Below are positions 23,668 through 31,967 of a stretch of 44,353 nucleotides of DNA, piece by piece (within the stretch, counting starts at the first letter, position 1; the number at the start of each line of letters is the position of its first letter). This stretch comes from Eubacteriales Family XIII. Incertae Sedis bacterium (GTDB taxonomy: Bacteria > Bacillota > Clostridia > Peptostreptococcales > Anaerovoracaceae): contig JAISTV010000033.1 of assembly GCA_031272485.1 (NCBI GenBank), forward strand, positions 1 through 44,353, read 5' to 3'. The notes under the pieces are model-generated. The model did not search any database, had not been told where the DNA came from, and worked only from the letters and a program-made list of their open reading frames with translations. Position numbers and translations under genes: made by a program.

Positions 23668-24611
23668 ACCGGCGCGAGAGAATGCGGAGCTTCTTTACGG
23701 TGCCGGTGCTGCTGTCGGTGGCGTTCCTGCTGGCGGTGCTGCTCGTCTCGGTGTTTGCGGAGCAGTTGGCGCCGCACGACCCGGATACGCTCGACCCGGC
23801 CAGCGTCCTGGCGGCGCCCTCGGCGGAGCACCCGCTGGGGACGGACCCCTCGGGGCGTGACCTGCTCTCGCGGCTCATCTTCGGCGCGCGCTCGACCATG
23901 CTCTCGGCGTTCCTCGTGGTACTCATCTCGGCGGCGGCGGGCATCCCGCTGGGCATGCTGGCGGGCTACCGGCGCGGGATTCTCGACAAGGTTCTCATGC
24001 GCCTCTGCGACGCGGTGCTCTCGTTCCCGTCGCTGCTGCTCGCGTTCGTGCTCGTGGCGGCGTTCGGCCGCGGCATAGGCAACGTGGTCCTCTCGCTCGG
24101 CATCCTGTACGTGCCCATGCTCGCCAAGCTCACCCGCTCCCTCGTCCTCGTGGAGAGCGGCAAGCTCTACGTGGAGGCGGCGCACGCGACCGGTTTCGGC
24201 GGCGCCCACATCCTGCTGCGCGAGATTCTGCCGAACATCTTCTCGACCCTGCTCATCCAGCTCATGCTCGACGTGGGCTATGCCATCTTGGACCTCTCCG
24301 CCATGAACTTCATAGGCCTCGGCGTCCAGCCCCCCACCGCCGACTGGGGCGCCATGCTGCAGTCCGCGCGCATCCACGTGAAAAACGCGCCCCTCGTGGC
24401 GCTCTCCCCGGGCATCCTTATAGTCCTGACCGTGGTCGCCTTCAACATCCTCGGCGACGGCATAAGCGCCTACCTCGACCCGGCGCAGCGAAAGCTCCCG
24501 TCCATCAAGCGCTTTAAGAAAGCCCTGCTCCGTCGCGACCCTGACGCTGACCCGGGAAGTAAGGTCCTACCACGCACCCGCAAAGCCGGGGAGGAAGCCG
24601 CGCATGAGTGA
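23664..24611 (+). CDS. Peptide ABC transporter permease (DppC/OppC type)
   Basis: A 315-residue integral membrane protein, partner of the preceding permease. HPLGTDPSGRDLLSRLIFGAR is the signature of DppC/OppC N-termini, and the EAA loop reads YVEAAHATGFGGAHILLREILPN. NFIGLGVQPPTADWGAML is also family-typical. ATG at 23664 overlaps the previous stop. The C-terminal about 35 residues (KRFKKALLRRDPDADPG onward) are a charged cytoplasmic tail, longer than usual. Confidence 0.93.
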   Translation: MNRRERMRSFFTVPVLLSVAFLLAVLLVSVFAEQLAPHDPDTLDPASVLAAPSAEHPLGTDPSGRDLLSRLIFGARSTMLSAFLVVLISAAAGIPLGMLAGYRRGILDKVLMRLCDAVLSFPSLLLAFVLVAAFGRGIGNVVLSLGILYVPMLAKLTRSLVLVESGKLYVEAAHATGFGGAHILLREILPNIFSTLLIQLMLDVGYAILDLSAMNFIGLGVQPPTADWGAMLQSARIHVKNAPLVALSPGILIVLTVVAFNILGDGISAYLDPAQRKLPSIKRFKKALLRRDPDADPGSKVLPRTRKAGEEAAHE

Positions 24612-25566
24612 TCGCATACCTGTGGCGCCCCTTCTCAGCGTGCAGGGGCTTGAAGTGAACATCCAGTCGCCCAAAGGTGCGGTGTACGCCGTGCGCGGGG
24701 CGGACTTTGAAATCCGGCGCGGCGAAATCTGCGGGCTGGTGGGCGAGAGCGGCTGCGGCAAGACCATTACCGCCAAGTCCGTCATGCGCCTCAATCCGGA
24801 GGACCGCGTGGTGTACGGCGGGCGGATAACGTACGAGGGCACGGACCTGCTCGCGCTGCCCGAGGCGGGCATGTGCAAGGTGCGCGGGCAGCAGATCGCC
24901 ATGATTTTTCAGGACCCGCTCTCGGCGCTGGACCCGCTGCAGCGCGTGGGCAAGCAGGTGGCGGAGGTCTACCGGCTGCGCGGGCTCGGGCGGCGGGAGG
25001 CCGCGGAGAAGGCCGTGGAGATGCTGGCGGACGTGGGCATAAGTCCGGCGGCGGAGCGCGCGCGCGCCTACCCGTTTGAGATGTCCGGCGGGCAGCTGCA
25101 GCGCGTCATGATTGCCATGGCGCTGGCGGCGGGGGCGGAGCTGCTCATAGCGGACGAGCCCACCACGGCGCTGGACGTCACGGTGCAGGCGCAGATACTG
25201 GCGCTCATCCGCGAGCTGCGCGAGAAGCGCGGCACGTCGGTACTGATTATCACCCACGACTTTGGCGTGGTGGCGGAGACCTGCGACCGCGTCATGGTCA
25301 TGTACGCCGGGCGGATTGTGGAGACGGGCACGGCCGCGGAGATCTTCCACGCGGCGCGGCATCCCTACACGCGGGACCTGATTGCGTCCATCCCGCAGAA
25401 GGGCGTGAAGCCCGTGGCCATTCCCGGCGCGCCGCCCGACCTGCGCGAGGTGATTCGGGGCTGCGCGTACGCGCCCCGTTGCTGCCGCGTGCAGGAGCGG
25501 TGTATGCACGAGACGCCCGAGGCGGCGGACGGCGCGGCATGCTTCTTTCCGGAGGTGCGGCCATGA
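24604..25566 (+). CDS. Peptide ABC transporter ATPase (DppD/OppD type)
   Basis: A 320-residue cytoplasmic ATPase. Walker [10 protein letters not shown]-loop in [10 protein letters not shown], signature SGGQLQR, Walker [13 protein letters not shown] and the switch His in ITHDFG are all present. The C-terminal oligopeptide-ATPase domain has the expected cysteines ([14 protein letters not shown]), which in relatives can hold an iron-sulfur cluster. It overlaps the preceding gene by 8 bases and the next by 4. Confidence 0.94.
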   Translation: MSDRIPVAPLLSVQGLEVNIQSPKGAVYAVRGADFEIRRGEICGLVGESGCGKTITAKSVMRLNPEDRVVYGGRITYEGTDLLALPEAGMCKVRGQQIAMIFQDPLSALDPLQRVGKQVAEVYRLRGLGRREAAEKAVEMLADVGISPAAERARAYPFEMSGGQLQRVMIAMALAAGAELLIADEPTTALDVTVQAQILALIRELREKRGTSVLIITHDFGVVAETCDRVMVMYAGRIVETGTAAEIFHAARHPYTRDLIASIPQKGVKPVAIPGAPPDLREVIRGCAYAPRCCRVQERCMHETPEAADGAACFFPEVRP

Positions 25567-26630
25567 GCGCGCTCTTCGAAATCCGGGAACTGTCCAAGTA
25601 CTTTAAGCTCGGCACGCGCCGGGAGGAAGGCGGCAGAAATCCGCTGCTGCTCAAGGCCGTGGATAGCGTTTCTTTTGACGTGCTCGCCGGCGAATGCCTG
25701 GGGATAGTGGGCGAGAGCGGGTCCGGCAAGTCCACGCTCGGCCGCCTGCTACTGAATATGATTTCCCCCACGTCCGGGCAGGTGCTCTATGACGGGCAGG
25801 AGATTTCCGCGCTCAAGCCCGAGTCCGCCGCCATGAAGAAGCTGCGCGGCGATATGCAGATGGTGTTTCAAAATCCGCGGTCGTCGTTTAATCCCAAGAT
25901 TCCCATCGTGCGCAGCCTGCACCAGGTGGCGCGGCTGTACGGCCTGAGCGAAGAGGCGGCAGAGGCGCGCATCCGCGAGCTGTTTGCGCTCACGGGGCTG
26001 GGGCAGGACATCCTCACGCACAGAAACGACGAGCTATCCGGCGGCCAGTTGCAACGGCTCGCCATAGTCCGGGCGCTCATTCCCGGGCCTCGCTTCCTCA
26101 TGGCAGACGAGGCGGTCTCGGCGCTCGACGTAAGCGTGCGCGCGCAGATACTCGAGCTGTTCCGTGACATGCAGCAGCGGCTGGGGCTCACGGTCTTCTT
26201 CGTCTCGCACGACCTTTCCGTGGTCGAGTATCTGTGCGACCGGATTCTGGTGCTCTACCTCGGAAAGATACTGGAGAGCGCGCCCGCGGACGAGCTGTTT
26301 GCGCGGCCCCTGCACCCGTACACGCGCTCGCTGCTCGCGGCGCGCCCGCGGGCCTATCCGGAGGAGGTGCGGGAAGAGGCGCCGCTCGCCGGCGAGATTC
26401 CCGGCGCGGTGGACCTGCCGCCCGGCTGCCGCTTTTCCTCGCGCTGTCCCGAGATGGTTCCCGGGCTGTGCGACTTCGTGGAACCGGCGGACACGGAAGT
26501 TTCGCCTGGGCACAAAGTTGCCTGCCATCTGCTGCGACATTGTGATAAGATAGAGGCTGGAGGGGCGCCGGAGCAAAAGGGTTGCGAAGAATGCGGCGCT
26601 TCAGTGGGAAAGGAAAAGGTGGAAATATGA
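25563..26630 (+). CDS. Peptide ABC transporter ATPase (DppF/OppF type)
   Basis: A 355-residue partner ATPase. Walker A GESGSGKST, Q-loop FQNPRSSFNPK, signature SGGQLQR, Walker B FLMADEAVSALD (Ala where Pro is usual) and switch His in SHDLSVVEY. The C-terminal domain has cysteines in CRFSSRCPEM and HKVACH. Beyond it is a 30-residue extension with a CEEC motif not usual for OppF. The ATG at 25563 has GGAGGTG upstream and overlaps the previous stop (ATGA). Its own stop overlaps the next start (ATGA). Confidence 0.94.
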   Translation: MSALFEIRELSKYFKLGTRREEGGRNPLLLKAVDSVSFDVLAGECLGIVGESGSGKSTLGRLLLNMISPTSGQVLYDGQEISALKPESAAMKKLRGDMQMVFQNPRSSFNPKIPIVRSLHQVARLYGLSEEAAEARIRELFALTGLGQDILTHRNDELSGGQLQRLAIVRALIPGPRFLMADEAVSALDVSVRAQILELFRDMQQRLGLTVFFVSHDLSVVEYLCDRILVLYLGKILESAPADELFARPLHPYTRSLLAARPRAYPEEVREEAPLAGEIPGAVDLPPGCRFSSRCPEMVPGLCDFVEPADTEVSPGHKVACHLLRHCDKIEAGGAPEQKGCEECGASVGKEKVEI

Positions 26631-27109
26631 CCTGGGATTCTTTATCGCACGCGTACACGATTTTTATGATTGTAACGCTGGTCGTTTCAATCATCTGTCT
26701 GGCGCTGGGAATTGTCCTGACCATCGTCTTCAACAAAAAGCAGCAGACCAAGTACGACGCCTCGGGTGTGGCGCAGCAGAACTACGCACAGCAGCAGGCG
26801 TATAATCAGGCCGTGGCGCAGGGCTACTACGCGCCGCCGCCCAAGGCGGTGGAGCCGCCCAACCTCGGCTTTGCCATCCTGAGCTTCTTCTTCGGCATCG
26901 TGGGACTCATCCTGTTCTGCGTGTGGAACCGGGAGCAGCCGTTCAAGGCTAAGTCCGCCGGCATCGGCGCGCTCGTCGGGGTCATCACCAGCTTCGTCGA
27001 GGGCATCATCATTGTCGTCTTACTGTTCATCTTCCTCATGCCGTACTTCGACGACCTGGGCGACCTGTTTGACGATATATTCAACAGCTCGAGCTATTAC
27101 TACTATTGA
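26627..27109 (+). CDS. Three-helix membrane protein, function unknown
   Basis: A 160-residue protein translationally coupled to the ATPase before it (ATGA). It has an N-terminal membrane segment (about 10-33), a Gln/Ala/Tyr-rich hydrophilic region (AQQNYAQQQAYNQAVAQGYYAPPP), two further membrane segments (about 83-102 and 112-135) and an acidic end (FDDLGDLFDDIF) that closes with four tyrosines. The Gln/Pro-rich linker followed by paired helices resembles DUF4190/DUF4870-like small membrane proteins, which I could not assign. Its position inside a transport operon suggests an accessory role in peptide uptake. Start chosen at 26627 because AGGAAAAGGTGG lies just upstream. Confidence 0.78.
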   Translation: MTWDSLSHAYTIFMIVTLVVSIICLALGIVLTIVFNKKQQTKYDASGVAQQNYAQQQAYNQAVAQGYYAPPPKAVEPPNLGFAILSFFFGIVGLILFCVWNREQPFKAKSAGIGALVGVITSFVEGIIIVVLLFIFLMPYFDDLGDLFDDIFNSSSYYYY

Positions 27110-27131
27110 TTAAGACCGGCGGGGGTGCCTC

Positions 27132-28223
27132 ATGAAGGAGAAAATAGACCGCGCGCGGGTTATCGCGCTGCTCAGGGAATTCGACGCGGTGGACGGCGTG
27201 TCCGGCGAGGAGGAGCGCGTGGCGGACCTGCTCGCGGGCTACCTTGCGCCCGTAACGGACGAGCAGCGCCGCGACAAGCTGGGAAACGCGGTCTTTACCA
27301 GGAAGGGCGCCCGCCCGGATCTTTCCATCATGCTCAGTGCGCACATGGATGAGATAGGCTTCCTCGTGAGCGATGTCACAGAGGCCGGCCTTCTGACCAT
27401 AGTGCCGGTGGGCTATCACATCCCGAACATCTTAGTGAATCACGCGGTGCGCATCCGCACGGACGGCGGAGAGGTTACCGGCGTCATCGGCGCGGGAAAG
27501 CCCATCCACGAGCTGCTCACGGAAAACGAGAAGGGCAAGGTCTTCGAGTGGAAGGACATCTTCGTAGACGTGGGCGCCACCTCGGCGGAAGAAGTAGCCG
27601 CACTCGGCATCCGCCCGGGAGACTTCGCCAATGTCATTGCGGACAGCTTTGTCTTAAACGACCGCTTTTTCGCCGGCAAGGCTGTGGATAACCGCGCGGG
27701 CGTCGTGGTCATGCTGCTCGCCATGGAGCTGCTCGCCGGTCAGGATATACCGGCCACGGTCTACGCGTGCGGCACGGTGCAGGAAGAACTCGGCCTCAAG
27801 GGCGCGGAGGTGCTGGTGCGGAGCCTCGATCCGGACTACGCCATCTGCTTAGACGGCTGCATCGGCTCGCCGGACGGCAAGCTGGACGACAAGGCCCGCC
27901 GCTGCTACGCGGGAGCCGGCCCGGCCATAGAGCTGTACGACTGGTGCTTAGACACGTGCCACGGCAACATTGTCCCCAAATGGATGGTGCGCTCGCTTCA
28001 GAGCGCCGCGGAAAAAGAGGGGATTCGCCCGCAGTACTCGGTCATGATAGACGGCGGCACGGACGCCTGCGTCATCATGTACGGCAACCACGGCATTCCC
28101 ACGGGCGGCATAGCGCTCCCCACGAAAAACCTCCACACGACGGTAGGCATGGTGGGCATAGACGACGTAATCCAGGCAGCAGCCCTCCTGGCCCGCTGGA
28201 TCCTGGAGTTCTCCCCGGAATAA
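27132..28223 (+). CDS. M42 family metallo-aminopeptidase
   Basis: A 363-residue cytosolic dimetal aminopeptidase of the M42 family (glutamyl/deblocking aminopeptidase, endoglucanase M type), which forms large tetrahedral particles in relatives. The site is complete: His71 and Asp73 (SAHMDEIG), bridging Asp186 (AVDNRAG), Glu218/Glu219 (VQEELGLKGA), Asp241 (LDGC) and His335 (LHTTVGM). Ribosome binding site GGGGGTG. It lies 22 bases after the membrane protein in a peptide-transporter operon, so it probably trims imported peptides. Confidence 0.93.
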   Translation: MKEKIDRARVIALLREFDAVDGVSGEEERVADLLAGYLAPVTDEQRRDKLGNAVFTRKGARPDLSIMLSAHMDEIGFLVSDVTEAGLLTIVPVGYHIPNILVNHAVRIRTDGGEVTGVIGAGKPIHELLTENEKGKVFEWKDIFVDVGATSAEEVAALGIRPGDFANVIADSFVLNDRFFAGKAVDNRAGVVVMLLAMELLAGQDIPATVYACGTVQEELGLKGAEVLVRSLDPDYAICLDGCIGSPDGKLDDKARRCYAGAGPAIELYDWCLDTCHGNIVPKWMVRSLQSAAEKEGIRPQYSVMIDGGTDACVIMYGNHGIPTGGIALPTKNLHTTVGMVGIDDVIQAAALLARWILEFSPE

Positions 28224-28228
28224 CATAC

Positions 28229-28335
28229 ACCCGCCTTCCCCCCACGCAAAATTTCAGTATTTCGTGTGGATTTTCCAACCCCTCCCATTTTTGATACACG
28301 AAATATTGAAATTTTGCGCGGGGGAGGGTGCGGGT
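28229..28335. repeat. Long imperfect inverted repeat (39-bp arms)
   Basis: The arms are 28229-28267 and 28296-28335, with a 28-base loop. The inner 21 bases of each arm pair almost perfectly (ACACGAAATA then TTGAAATTTTGCG on the right), the outer part is GC-rich with a few mismatches. It starts a few bases after the M42 stop. It could be a small miniature element or a transcript-end hairpin insulating the next gene. Confidence 0.7.
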
Positions 28336-28340
28336 TTCGA

Positions 28341-28369
28341 TTGTATATTTCTCCTATATCAAATATAAT
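28341..28369 (+). promoter_or_regulatory. Promoter of the binding-protein gene
   Basis: TTGTAT (28341-28346), 17-bp spacer, perfect TATAAT (28364-28369). Having its own promoter allows the binding protein to be made in excess over the transporter. Confidence 0.75.
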
Positions 28370-28418
28370 GAATATACTTTTATAGGTGTGGGTTTCTTTG
28401 GTGGAAGGAGAACTCTAA

Positions 28419-30074
28419 ATGAAGACTAAGTTTAAGAAGGCGGCGCATCGCGTACTGGCGTTTACGTTTGCGCTCATGATGCTCTTCGTTCTCATGTCGT
28501 GGCTCTCGGGGTGCGGCAGCAAGGACGATGGCGGCAGCGGCAGCGCCACGGCGGAAGAGACGCTCAAGTTCGGACTGCCGAACGAGATCGGAAGTTTGGA
28601 TTCGGCGTTCGCGTATGACTTCACGACGAACCCGGTGGTGACCAACATTTCCGAGGGCCTGCTGGTGCTGGACGCGGACGGGGAACTGCAGCCCCTTATC
28701 GCGGAAAGCTGGGAGGCGGTGGACGAGACGACGTATGTGTATAACATTCGCGACGACGTGACGTTCTCGGACGGTTCGGCCATGACCATGGACGACGTGC
28801 TGTTCTCGCTCGAGCGCTATGGCGACGAGGAGCTGGCGTCGTACCTCGCGTGGATGTACGACAATGTGGAGTCCATAGAGCAGACGGATGACTGGCAGGT
28901 GACCGTCAAGCTGTCGGCGCCGGATGCCTTCTGGCAGTACGTCCCGGCGACCACGGCGGGCCACATTCACAAGCAGGCAGCGGTGGAAGAGGCCGGCGAG
29001 GAGTACGGCACGGTGAACGCGTACCCGGTAGCCACGGGACCGTACCCGGTTTCGGCCTGGGCCGCAGGCGGGGACATAACCCTGACGTACAACGAGAATT
29101 ACTGGCGTGCAGGGGATTCGCAACCGGACGTAAAAGAGATTATCATACAGTATATTCCCGAAGACACGACCCGCTCTCTGGCAGCGCAGAGCGGACAAAT
29201 TGACATTGACTTCTCCACGCCGTCCGACCTCGTGGCGGACATAGAGGCGAGCGAGAAGGCGACCATCATTTCCCCCGACTGCCCGGGCATAGGCTTCCTG
29301 GCGTTCAACTGCCAGACGGAGCCGTTTAACGACGTGAACGCGCGGCGTGCGGTGGCTTCCGCCATAAACGTGGCGGTGCTGCAGGAGAGCTTCGTGCGCG
29401 AAGAGGGAACGCTGACCAACTACACCATGGTGCCGGATGTGCTGTTCATGTTCGAGCCGGAGAAGTGGGACACGTTCGTGGAGAGCGTGACCAAGTACCC
29501 GTACGACCTGACGCAGGCCAAGGCGTATCTGGCGGCGAGCGCCTATCCGAACGGATTCGACTGCACGCTGCTCGTGGACGAATACACGATCTCGAACAAC
29601 GTGGCGCTGGCCATCCAGTCGTCGCTCAAGGAAATCGGGGTAAACGTGACGCTCGATAAGCGGTCGAACGAAGAGGTGACCAACCAGCAGTTCGGCGAGG
29701 GGATAGTGGACGGCGTGCGGCCGTACCAGTTCGGCATCTTCGAGTGGGTTTCGGACTTCCCGGATCCGGCGGGCGTGCTGAACCCGCTGCTCATCGCGAG
29801 CAACGGCGGTGAGGGCGGCTCGAACGCGGCGGACTACCGCAACGACAAGGTGGACGAGCTTCTCCAGCAGCAGCTCGAAGAGGCGGATTCGGCCACGCGC
29901 GTGGATCTGCTGATTGAGGCGGAACAGATCGTGCAGAGCGAGCAGCCGTACTACGTGCTGTGGCAGAAGAGCTGGCTGTTCACCATTTCGACGCGCATAG
30001 CGAATCCGGAGGATGTGCTGAACGCGAACTACATCTGGAACTTCTCGGCCTACGACATCCAGTTCGCGGAGTAG
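28419..30074 (+). CDS. Peptide ABC transporter substrate-binding lipoprotein
   Basis: A 551-residue family 5 extracellular solute-binding protein (DppA/OppA). The N-terminus is a lipoprotein signal with lipobox LSGC, modified Cys32, then a Gly/Ser-rich tether, so it is anchored to the outer face of the membrane. LKFGLPNEIGSLDSAFAYD and the SDGSAMTMDDVLFSLER segment are family-typical, as is FNDVNARRAVASAINV near the middle. It presumably delivers peptides to the permeases at 22720-24611, from which it is separated by two genes, the large hairpin and a promoter. The ribosome binding site GGAAGGAG supports the start. Confidence 0.94.
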   Translation: MKTKFKKAAHRVLAFTFALMMLFVLMSWLSGCGSKDDGGSGSATAEETLKFGLPNEIGSLDSAFAYDFTTNPVVTNISEGLLVLDADGELQPLIAESWEAVDETTYVYNIRDDVTFSDGSAMTMDDVLFSLERYGDEELASYLAWMYDNVESIEQTDDWQVTVKLSAPDAFWQYVPATTAGHIHKQAAVEEAGEEYGTVNAYPVATGPYPVSAWAAGGDITLTYNENYWRAGDSQPDVKEIIIQYIPEDTTRSLAAQSGQIDIDFSTPSDLVADIEASEKATIISPDCPGIGFLAFNCQTEPFNDVNARRAVASAINVAVLQESFVREEGTLTNYTMVPDVLFMFEPEKWDTFVESVTKYPYDLTQAKAYLAASAYPNGFDCTLLVDEYTISNNVALAIQSSLKEIGVNVTLDKRSNEEVTNQQFGEGIVDGVRPYQFGIFEWVSDFPDPAGVLNPLLIASNGGEGGSNAADYRNDKVDELLQQQLEEADSATRVDLLIEAEQIVQSEQPYYVLWQKSWLFTISTRIANPEDVLNANYIWNFSAYDIQFAE

Positions 30075-30108
30075 AGGCTGCATAGCAGCCGCGCGCTTCG
30101 GTCTTAAC

Positions 30109-30231
30109 GCGCCGAGTGGGGGACTTATTGCAAAAATGCACCCTTAAATGGGCTGAAAATAAGTCGCATTATGCAATAACTCCCCCACTCGGCGCAATAA
30201 CGGCTGAAGTCATCCGCCGGGCCCGTCCCGG
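30109..30231. repeat. Composite palindromic repeat, copy A
   Basis: A 24-base arm (30109-30132, beginning GCGCCGAGTGGGGGA) pairs with 30172-30195 (ending TCCCCCACTCGGCGC) with one mismatch. A tail follows, CGCAATAACGGCTGAAGTCA and then a degenerate version of the dispersed palindrome. The same order (a short GCTTC-GTCTTAAC lead, hairpin, CGCAATAAC tail, palindrome) recurs at about 43090-43236. Confidence 0.75.
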
Positions 30232-30237
30232 TTTTTT
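30217..30237 (+). terminator. Terminator of the binding-protein gene within the repeat
   Basis: CCGGG (30217-30221) pairs with CCCGG (30227-30231), followed by TTTTTT. It ends the rightward transcript before the leftward crp-like gene. Confidence 0.75.
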
Positions 30238-30266
30238 ATCCGAAGCTGTGAGCGCAGGCCGTTTGC

Positions 30267-30941
30267 TCATCGGTCTTCCTTCCGCAGCACTTCGAAGTGG
30301 TTTTTTCTGTAGTCTATAATTCCTTCTGATTTCAGTTTGCTCATTTCCGCGGAAAGTGCGGAGCGCTCAACGGAGAGATAGTCTGCCAGTTCCTGCCGGT
30401 TGTACGGAATGTCTATTGACCTGCTGCCCGTCTGCCGCGCCGCGTCGCCAAGATACGATAGCAGCTTGTCCTTTATTGTCCGCTTGGTTATGTGCTCCAT
30501 CTTATTCGACAGCAAGATGTTCTTACGCGCCAGGACGCCAATCATGTTTCGAATCAGCTTGGAGTGGAATCCGCAGGCGCCTTCGCAGGTCGTCACCACT
30601 TTCTTATAGTCAATAAAGAGAATCTCGCTTTTTTCTTTTGCCACCACGCTGACCGGAACTCTGCCCAGGCCGCTGCAAACAACCGCTTCGGCGAACATAT
30701 CCGGCGGCGAGATTTCCGTCAGGATTGAATTGTTCCCCCAAATATCGTTTTTGAGAAGATGGAGTTTCCCGCTGACAAGCAGCCCTATCTCTGAAACAGT
30801 ATCGCCTTCGAAATAGACGGTTTCTCCTTTATCATAGCCCTTTACGGCAGCACCCAGGCAACCCATTATGGCGCCGAAATCCTCGCTGCTTATCCCGGCG
30901 AACAGCGGCGATGAACTGATGACGGGGAAAATATTTTTCAT
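30267..30941 (-). CDS. Crp/Fnr family transcription regulator
   Basis: A 224-residue regulator. The N-terminal cyclic-nucleotide-like beta-barrel (about 15-125; GETVYFEGDTVSEIGLLVSGKLHL is typical) is followed by a long dimer helix and a C-terminal winged helix-turn-helix (about 165-220; YNRQELADYLSVERSALSAEMSKLKSEGIIDY). The N-terminal Fnr cysteine cluster is absent, but CEGAC occurs near 118-122. It is divergent from an iron-sulfur protein gene with an 88-bp shared gap. Crp-type regulators of this kind (HcpR-like) often stand beside ferredoxin-like and hybrid-cluster genes and respond to nitrosative or oxidative stress; that role is inferred here. Confidence 0.92.
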   Translation of the reverse strand: MKNIFPVISSSPLFAGISSEDFGAIMGCLGAAVKGYDKGETVYFEGDTVSEIGLLVSGKLHLLKNDIWGNNSILTEISPPDMFAEAVVCSGLGRVPVSVVAKEKSEILFIDYKKVVTTCEGACGFHSKLIRNMIGVLARKNILLSNKMEHITKRTIKDKLLSYLGDAARQTGSRSIDIPYNRQELADYLSVERSALSAEMSKLKSEGIIDYRKNHFEVLRKEDR

Positions 30942-30955
30942 AACGCCTCACTTTC

Positions 30956-30987
30956 GTTGGTTATCCAACCGATTGGTATGATATATT
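30956..30987. promoter_or_regulatory. Divergent promoter region with candidate Crp/Fnr site
   Basis: GTTGG-TTAT-CCAAC (30956-30969) is an inverted repeat with 5-bp arms. Close downstream lie TATGAT (30977-30982) and TATATT (30982-30987), either of which could be the -10 for the iron-sulfur gene. The site placement over the -35 would suit control by the adjacent regulator. Confidence 0.45.
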
Positions 30988-31029
30988 GTATTACACTGAA
31001 GCCAGAAAACGCAAGAAGGAGGTGCGCTT

Positions 31030-31719
31030 ATGATACGTAAGATAATCGAGATTGACGAGGAAAAGTGTGACGGCTGTGGGCTATGTGCCGCTGCCTGTCA
31101 CGAGGGCGCTATCGGAATCGTCGACGGCAAGGCCAAACTACTGCGAGACGATTACTGCGACGGCCTTGGAGACTGTCTGCCGGTATGCCCTACAGGCGCC
31201 ATCCGCTTTGTTGAGCGGGAAGCGGCAGCGTATGACGAAGCGGCGGTGAAAGAACGGATGGCCAAGAAAGCACCGGCCAGCGGCTGCCTTGGGGCAAAGG
31301 CGCAGGCCATAGACCGGCCGCAGGAAAACGCGCCGGCGCAAACCGGACCCGCAAGCGAACTGCGCCAATGGCCTGTTCAGATTAAACTTGTACCTGTAAA
31401 CGCGCCTTATTTTGACGGAGCGAAATTGCTTGTGGCTGCCGATTGCGCCGCCTATGCCAGGGCGAACTTCCACGCCGAGTTCATGCGGGAAAAAATCACG
31501 CTTATCGGCTGTCCGAAGCTGGATGAAGTGGATTACAGCGAGAAGCTGACGGAAATCATCAAGAGCAATGACATCAAATCCCTGATCATTGTGCGGATGG
31601 AAGTGCCATGCTGCGGCGGCATAGAACACGCGGCGATGGTGGCGCTGAAATACTCCGGCAAGTTCATACCCTGGCAAGTAGTAACTCTTGCGACGGACGG
31701 AACCGTCAAGGAAATCTAA
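31030..31719 (+). CDS. Iron-sulfur protein with two ferredoxin motifs
   Basis: A 229-residue cytosolic protein. The N-terminal ferredoxin domain has a complete first motif, Cys13, Cys16, Cys19 and Cys23 (CDGCGLCAAACHEGAI). The second motif is CDGLGDCLPVCP, where Cys43, Cys49 and Cys53 are present but the expected cysteine at 46 is Leu. By ferredoxin wiring, one cluster keeps four cysteines and the other three, so it may be [3Fe-4S] or use another ligand. After a linker, the C-terminal domain (about 115-229) has DCAAY, IGCPKLDE and EVPCCGG, possible further metal or substrate sites. The start follows an excellent AAGGAGGTG. Likely controlled by the divergent Crp/Fnr protein; role in electron transfer is inferred. 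Confidence 0.85.
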   Translation: MIRKIIEIDEEKCDGCGLCAAACHEGAIGIVDGKAKLLRDDYCDGLGDCLPVCPTGAIRFVEREAAAYDEAAVKERMAKKAPASGCLGAKAQAIDRPQENAPAQTGPASELRQWPVQIKLVPVNAPYFDGAKLLVAADCAAYARANFHAEFMREKITLIGCPKLDEVDYSEKLTEIIKSNDIKSLIIVRMEVPCCGGIEHAAMVALKYSGKFIPWQVVTLATDGTVKEI

Positions 31720-31745
31720 AGAGGATACCGAATCCCGTCACCAGC

Positions 31746-31967
31746 CAGGCACGGGGTCTCCCCCGCAAAAGGCCCCGTGCCGGGTCAGGCGGCGGCTGCA
31801 AGCGCAGAATTCCCCTCGCGCAGTTTTTCGGAGAACACTTGCGGGAGCATCAATACCGTAATAGAATCTTTCCACAGGGAGAACGTCTTTGGGAGTGTGT
31901 TAACTGGATAGTGGGAGACTGGAATGCCAAAGACGAAAGGCAATTTTATGCCGACCGTTACAGGCGG
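31746..31967. repeat. 222-bp promoter-plus-leader module, copy A
   Basis: Identical in length to 43289-43510 and differing at 6 positions, all between 31851 and 31898. It contains a 9-bp hairpin (GGCACGGGG with CCCCGTGCC), a promoter, a ribosome binding site and the first 14 codons of the membrane protein at 31924. The coding part of the two copies is identical. Confidence 0.95.
31839..31867 (+). promoter_or_regulatory. Promoter of the Rhs operon
   Basis: TTGCGG (31839-31844), 17-bp spacer, TAGAAT (31862-31867), inside repeat copy A. The same two elements with the same spacing occur in copy B. Confidence 0.6.
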
